Shown here piece by piece: positions 59,967-64,000 of a DNA stretch of 64,000 bases; positions within the stretch are counted from its first letter, which is position 1; every line of letters begins with the position of its first letter. Source of the stretch: JAVBNT01 sp031551355 (GTDB taxonomy: Bacteria > Vulcanimicrobiota > CADAWZ01). The translations under genes were made by a program, and so were the position numbers. Location of the stretch: NCBI GenBank assembly GCA_031551355.1, contig JAVBNT010000002.1:1-64000 (forward strand), written 5' to 3'. The notes beneath the pieces were generated by a model. That model saw only the letters and a program-made list of their open reading frames with translations. It was not told where the DNA came from and searched no databases.

Positions 59967-62885
59967 ATGGCAAGAGAAATAACAAGAAAACGAGGCATTG
60001 TATTAATTACCGTAATGCTTTTGCTGACCATTATAATAATGATCGCCGCTCTTTTAACCGTCTCGGCCAAAAATTCACTGCTTCTGGGAAATGCTTACAG
60101 TCAAAATGAACAGGCTCATTATGCCGCACTTTCAGGGCTTGAGTACGCAAGAGCAAGAATTTATGAAAATCCCTATTGGATGCAAAATGACTCTTATAAT
60201 CCCGGAGAATATCTTAAAGATAACGGTCAAGGCAATTCTTACAGACTTTTTAAAGATATTATTTTTGAAGACAAGGCTGATAAAATTGCAGTCGGCTATA
60301 TCGGCGAAAACGGCAGAGAAAGCCGGATCCGTTTTGAGATAGCATTTTCCGAAAAAGGAGCAGAAACCAACAATATAAAATACGTTTCCTGCAACAACAC
60401 AATGAAGGGAGCCGGCAGCTTCACACGCATAAAAAGCACCAACGGTTGGGAGAATTACAGGTCGGTCGGGAAAGGCAAGCTGTATATAATAGTCAAAGGC
60501 ATCTGTGAAAGCACGGTTAGGTATGCGGAAGGCTATCTTGATGTCTCCAGCGTCGGCGATGCCGGTTCATGTTCCATCGCCAGGAATGATATTAATGTAA
60601 ACCTTGCCGGCAGCAATCCGCTTTTTCTAATAAGCAATAAGGATGACAGCGCAGTTGAGAAAAAATCCGAAATACGTTCTGTAAATAATATTAACGTATC
60701 TTCAGGGATAATCCGCAATCCACTTTGTTTTTCACTTAACAGTCAAGGCACCGCTTACGGCTCCCCTTCGGTTTCTATTAATGGGAACCCGCTTGCAGAA
60801 GGCTTTAATGAAAAATACGGCATTAACATTGATACCCAATCAGGCAAGGAAACGGAACAACTTTTAAACGGTGCCGACAGTATAAGCTGGGACAATGTCA
60901 ATAAAGATTCCTCAGGCAAGGAAATTGTTTTCCGGCAGCTACCCTCCGGTGCCTACATATATGTAAAAGATCTCGGCAATGGCAGCGGCGGATGGAGATA
61001 TTGCGAAACATCCAACATATCGGAGATGGATAAGGACGCTTTTAAGGCTCTGACACTAAAAACCAGCGTAAGCGACGGCAATCGCAGTCAAATATTTAAA
61101 ACACCTCCGGAAACAGCGGGAGTATCATTTAACGGCGACACAATGGTTTTCAGTCAAAGTACAAATATCAGGACAACCGACAGTATTTTAATCGGCTGTG
61201 TGGACAATTTATCATTTTTGAGCGGCAATTCCATAAGTCTATCCCAGCGTTCAAGAGTTAACGTTGTTTTTCAGGAAAATGAGAAAGACGCTTCCAAAAA
61301 TCCGGTATTGAGCGTCGGAAGCAGCCAAAACTCAAACTCCAGCCTCTACTGCCATGGCGAACTGAGAGGCAGCGGCAAGGTAATGTCCAGCGGAAGCATT
61401 TACATGCAGGGCGGTTCTTATTTTGACACCGCAAAAAACAGCGGCGTATCCATATATGCTGAATACAATGTTGAAATAATGCCTTCAACAGCTATTGACC
61501 TTACTGAGGAAGCTACCAAAGCTTTGGAAGAATTTTTATCCGGTTCAAACGGTATCTGGAAAGATTTTTATTCGGCAGCCAACGAAAAGAGCCGGACCGA
61601 AGAACTGAATGAAAGCGACATCGCTCAACTCCTGCTTGACTATAAAAACTCCAACGATAAAAATTTATCTCAGGTTCTGGAAGAGCTTGGCTGTAAAAAC
61701 GATGACGACAAGCTTTTATACGCAAAAATGATTGTCGGCAGCAACAGTATTTTAACCGGCTCAGGCATTGAAAGTCCTGATTATAACGCCGGCGGGGAAA
61801 GAGTTTACAGTAATATGGCTGTTAACTCCATGAAAAACAATGCTCAGCTGGATTCTAAAATCGCCGCTGAAGAAAAACAGTATGATCCGTATTACAGCCA
61901 GTACAAAGCTAACGATACGATTCTGAACTCACAATGGCAGACATCAGGCAAAACAAAGCTTTCCGTAAACTATTTTGACGATTTCGGTTTTAACACGATA
62001 ATGTCGCCTTTGGATATGGGCATTTCACAGGACAACAACAGAACCAACCAATTTTTCAACGGCGGCTTTATAGAAATCAGGATCAACCATCAGATAGATG
62101 CTAATGACAGCGATCCTAATGATCTGTTCATATACATACCGACAGGAACCTGCAGTTCCGGCAGCTACAGTTTTTCAAAAGGAGATTATATCGTCAGGTT
62201 TGGTCTTGACAAACATTTCACCGCGAGTCCTCCGGGAACATACAGTTATGAAGCTTACCTTACCGGCAAATTAAATTATCAGAACAGAGATGACGGTTCC
62301 ACCGTATTCTCTTTGAATTCTTCAATAGAACAGATTTTTAATGATTTAAAAAATTGCAAATACTACGGAAACAACGGTTCGATCTCGAATGATAAAGTAA
62401 ATTTTCCTGCATATCAAACAAACAACAACAAGCAAACATACGAGTCTATTTTTAGTGAAATGAAATCGGCATTAGCTAATTTTGAATATTTCGGCGATCA
62501 AACCAATTCCGAAGATTTTGCCCTGAAATTAGAGGCTGACGGACAATTAAAAATTGACAGTCTTGCGGCTTTTCCGCAAAAAATAGATCCGGAAACCGGA
62601 GAACCGCATCTCAAACTGGCCGGATTTCTCGACAGAGGCTTCGGCGTAAATGACACTCTCATCGGCGGCATGATTTTCACCAGAAAAGGCAGTTTCATGG
62701 CAGACTGTCAGGGAGGCTCGGTGTCAGTGAAAGGCGGAGTAGTAGCCTACGGTGAGAATTATGGCGGCGGTAAAATAGATATTGCCAACGCCAACTTTAT
62801 AAACTTTTGCTATGATCCTGATTATATGGGGTTTTATTATAGAAAAGAAGCTTACACTATATACCTTTACAGAGCGGTTTTCTGA
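59967..62885 (+). CDS. Large PilX-N domain protein, copy 1
   Basis: 972 residues. Residues 1-80 match a PilX-N type pilin-like start: basic RKRG, a hydrophobic helix (ITVMLLLTIIIMIAALLTVSA), then NEQAHYAALSGLEYARARIY. The rest (about 80-972) is a very large Ser/Asn/Gly-rich, probably beta-rich domain with no recognised family. PilX-like proteins are minor pilins or associated with type II/IV secretion. GGAGG sits 9 nt before the ATG. The downstream gene is a close paralogue over the first part. No pilus assembly gene lies in the window. Confidence 0.82.
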   Translation: MAREITRKRGIVLITVMLLLTIIIMIAALLTVSAKNSLLLGNAYSQNEQAHYAALSGLEYARARIYENPYWMQNDSYNPGEYLKDNGQGNSYRLFKDIIFEDKADKIAVGYIGENGRESRIRFEIAFSEKGAETNNIKYVSCNNTMKGAGSFTRIKSTNGWENYRSVGKGKLYIIVKGICESTVRYAEGYLDVSSVGDAGSCSIARNDINVNLAGSNPLFLISNKDDSAVEKKSEIRSVNNINVSSGIIRNPLCFSLNSQGTAYGSPSVSINGNPLAEGFNEKYGINIDTQSGKETEQLLNGADSISWDNVNKDSSGKEIVFRQLPSGAYIYVKDLGNGSGGWRYCETSNISEMDKDAFKALTLKTSVSDGNRSQIFKTPPETAGVSFNGDTMVFSQSTNIRTTDSILIGCVDNLSFLSGNSISLSQRSRVNVVFQENEKDASKNPVLSVGSSQNSNSSLYCHGELRGSGKVMSSGSIYMQGGSYFDTAKNSGVSIYAEYNVEIMPSTAIDLTEEATKALEEFLSGSNGIWKDFYSAANEKSRTEELNESDIAQLLLDYKNSNDKNLSQVLEELGCKNDDDKLLYAKMIVGSNSILTGSGIESPDYNAGGERVYSNMAVNSMKNNAQLDSKIAAEEKQYDPYYSQYKANDTILNSQWQTSGKTKLSVNYFDDFGFNTIMSPLDMGISQDNNRTNQFFNGGFIEIRINHQIDANDSDPNDLFIYIPTGTCSSGSYSFSKGDYIVRFGLDKHFTASPPGTYSYEAYLTGKLNYQNRDDGSTVFSLNSSIEQIFNDLKNCKYYGNNGSISNDKVNFPAYQTNNNKQTYESIFSEMKSALANFEYFGDQTNSEDFALKLEADGQLKIDSLAAFPQKIDPETGEPHLKLAGFLDRGFGVNDTLIGGMIFTRKGSFMADCQGGSVSVKGGVVAYGENYGGGKIDIANANFINFCYDPDYMGFYYRKEAYTIYLYRAVF

Positions 62886-62904
62886 TTTCCGGAGCAGCAC
62901 CCTT

Positions 62905-63061
62905 CAATGTCATTAAGCTAAGAGAAAATGGTTTCTCACGGAGCAGAGGAGAACACAGAGAGGTCTTAACCGGCATTTATTCTCCGTGGCCTCTGTGCCC
63001 TCTGTGAGAGATCCAAAGATCTCAAAATCGGCTATGAAAAATACTAACTTAATGACATTGA
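62905..63061. repeat. Repeat element with CTCTGTG core, copy 2
   Basis: CAATGTCATTAAGCTA (62907-62922) is nearly inverted at 63046-63061 (TAACTTAATGACATTG), bounding the sequence GTTTCTCACGGAGCAGAGGA ... CCCTCTGTGAGAGAT. The core matches 8385-8492. It lies 20 nt after the stop codon of the first PilX-N gene. Confidence 0.75.
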
Positions 63062-63581
63062 GCGCCCTTAGGCCGCAACCCTGTTATATTTTATTGGGGC
63101 TTATTAGCTAAGCACAACGGTATTTAGAGCAATTTACATTCCGTATGTCATTGAAATCCGGTAAATCTACTTAGAGAAACGGCTTAGACATCATCGCGAT
63201 ATTCCGCCTGTGTGGTAAAGTCTTTCAGAAGGTTACACCTGTATTTTTTGCCCGGCAGAGTATGACAGTTTGATTACAAATTGCTACAGCCCGTCAAACC
63301 CTACCAAATTTATGTACATTCTTTCCACCCCCATTTTAAACGGCACGCTATATCTTTTGCCGCCAACGTTTTTATATATCCACGCCCTGGTTTACACCTA
63401 ATGAAACGTTAACATAACCACTTTAAATAATCGTGATTTGGTAAAATAAATGTAAAATTACATGTTATTTTGTTAAATATATGTTACGATTTGTTAATAT
63501 ATTTGCATTTTTTGTTAATTTTTTGTTACAATAATAGTAAATCCAAATAAACACTTACCATAATATATGGAGGCTAGGTTT
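63062..63581. other. Intergenic region ahead of the second PilX-N gene
   Basis: No gene recognised in 520 nt. Contains TTAGAGCAATTT (63124) with an inverted AAATTGCT at 63278, perhaps a decayed copy of the 23840-23975 element, and the TTGTTA-rich promoter block (63450-63535). Confidence 0.4.
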
Positions 63582-64000
63582 ATGGCAAAAGAAAGCATTA
63601 AAAAAAGAGGTATTATACTCATCACCGTAATGCTTTTACTGACAGTAATAATAATGTTGGCCGCTCTTTTAACAACATCGGCAAAAAACTCCCTGCTGCT
63701 TGGAAATACTTACAGTAAAAATGAACAGGCTATGCATGCCGCACTATCAGGACTTGAATACGCAAGAGCAAGAATTTACGAAAACCCCCACTGGATGCAA
63801 AATGACTCATACAGTCCAGGAGAATACCTGAAAGAAAGCGACAAAGGAAATTTCTACAGACTTTTTAATGACATTATTTTTGAAGATGAATCAGAACAAG
63901 TCGCAGTAGGTTATATCGGCGAAGCAGGAAAAAACAGCCGGACAAAGTTTGAGATCGCATTTTCACAGGCCGGCGCCGAATCGCGCAATATCCATTACGT
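63582..64000 (+). CDS. Large PilX-N domain protein, copy 2 (cut by the window edge)
   Basis: Only the first 139 codons are present, open at the window end. Start ATG at 63582 with GGAGG 9 nt upstream, as in copy 1. The sequence MAKESIKKRGIILITVMLLL ... NTYSKNEQAMHAALSGLEYARARIYENP matches copy 1 at roughly four of five residues, continuing through VGYIGEAGK. The pair is a recent tandem duplication that includes the promoter. Confidence 0.9.
   Translation, partial: MAKESIKKRGIILITVMLLLTVIIMLAALLTTSAKNSLLLGNTYSKNEQAMHAALSGLEYARARIYENPHWMQNDSYSPGEYLKESDKGNFYRLFNDIIFEDESEQVAVGYIGEAGKNSRTKFEIAFSQAGAESRNIHY

Overview
This window looks like chromosomal DNA from a free-living, deep-branching bacterium of moderate-to-low GC. 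I cannot name the phylum with confidence. The gene order ffh-rpsP-khpA-ylqD-rimM-trmD-rplS-lepB and the order dprA-topA-trmFO-hslV recall Firmicutes. HspR, a UPF0182 membrane protein, a SpoIID-domain protein, pilus-like PilX-N proteins and clostripain-like proteases make an uncultured candidate phylum more likely than a well-known genus. The first 109 bases are the 5' end of a 16S rRNA gene on the minus strand and would settle the taxonomy by a simple search.

Layout. Positions 1-1950: rRNA promoter and leader, an MFS transporter and tRNA-Leu(TAA). Positions 1958-7654: a minus-strand housekeeping block, accD-accA-pyk followed by a DivIC/FtsB-like protein, an S1-domain protein and an aldo/keto reductase with ferredoxin-like clusters. 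Positions 7850-16200: a small secreted protein, several palindromic repeats, a secreted beta-propeller-like protein, UPF0182, tRNA-Tyr, a phosphofructokinase with pyrophosphate-type motifs and a SpoIID protein. Positions 16651-21559: the ffh...lepB translation/secretion operon with a strong promoter. Positions 22091-23742: a low-complexity coiled-coil protein. Positions 23972-28757: the heat-shock operon grpE-dnaK-hsp20-dnaJ-hspR behind a perfect-consensus promoter.

Positions 29049-32746 hold two tandem membrane-anchored paralogues and an ArsB/NhaD-type permease. Positions 32747-33620 are a mobile-element graveyard: a decayed IS200/IS605 tnpA with its hairpin ends, and next to it a MITE-like element with 17-bp terminal inverted repeats and an 11-bp target duplication. 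Positions 33648-39000 carry an S51-type peptidase, a DUF6941-like protein, two tandem Gfo/Idh/MocA proteins (one apparently degenerate), a YchF-like GTPase and a nitroreductase. Positions 39358-48105 hold an ABC exporter, mutS-mutL, a zinc-ribbon membrane protein, an orphan histidine kinase and hslV without hslU. Positions 48552-55323 hold a TM2 protein and the FHA/TPR-dprA-topA-trmFO operon. Positions 55570-64000 are an accessory, secretion-flavoured region: a small exported protein, two clostripain-like paralogues, a NUDIX hydrolase and two tandem large PilX-N proteins, the last cut by the window edge.

The housekeeping part is ordinary. The unusual material is the set of dispersed palindromic repeats, some of which form the 3' ends of genes, and repeated tandem duplication of surface or secreted proteins in which one copy has diverged or lost a domain. 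No CRISPR array, prophage, or clear defence or biosynthetic cluster was seen.
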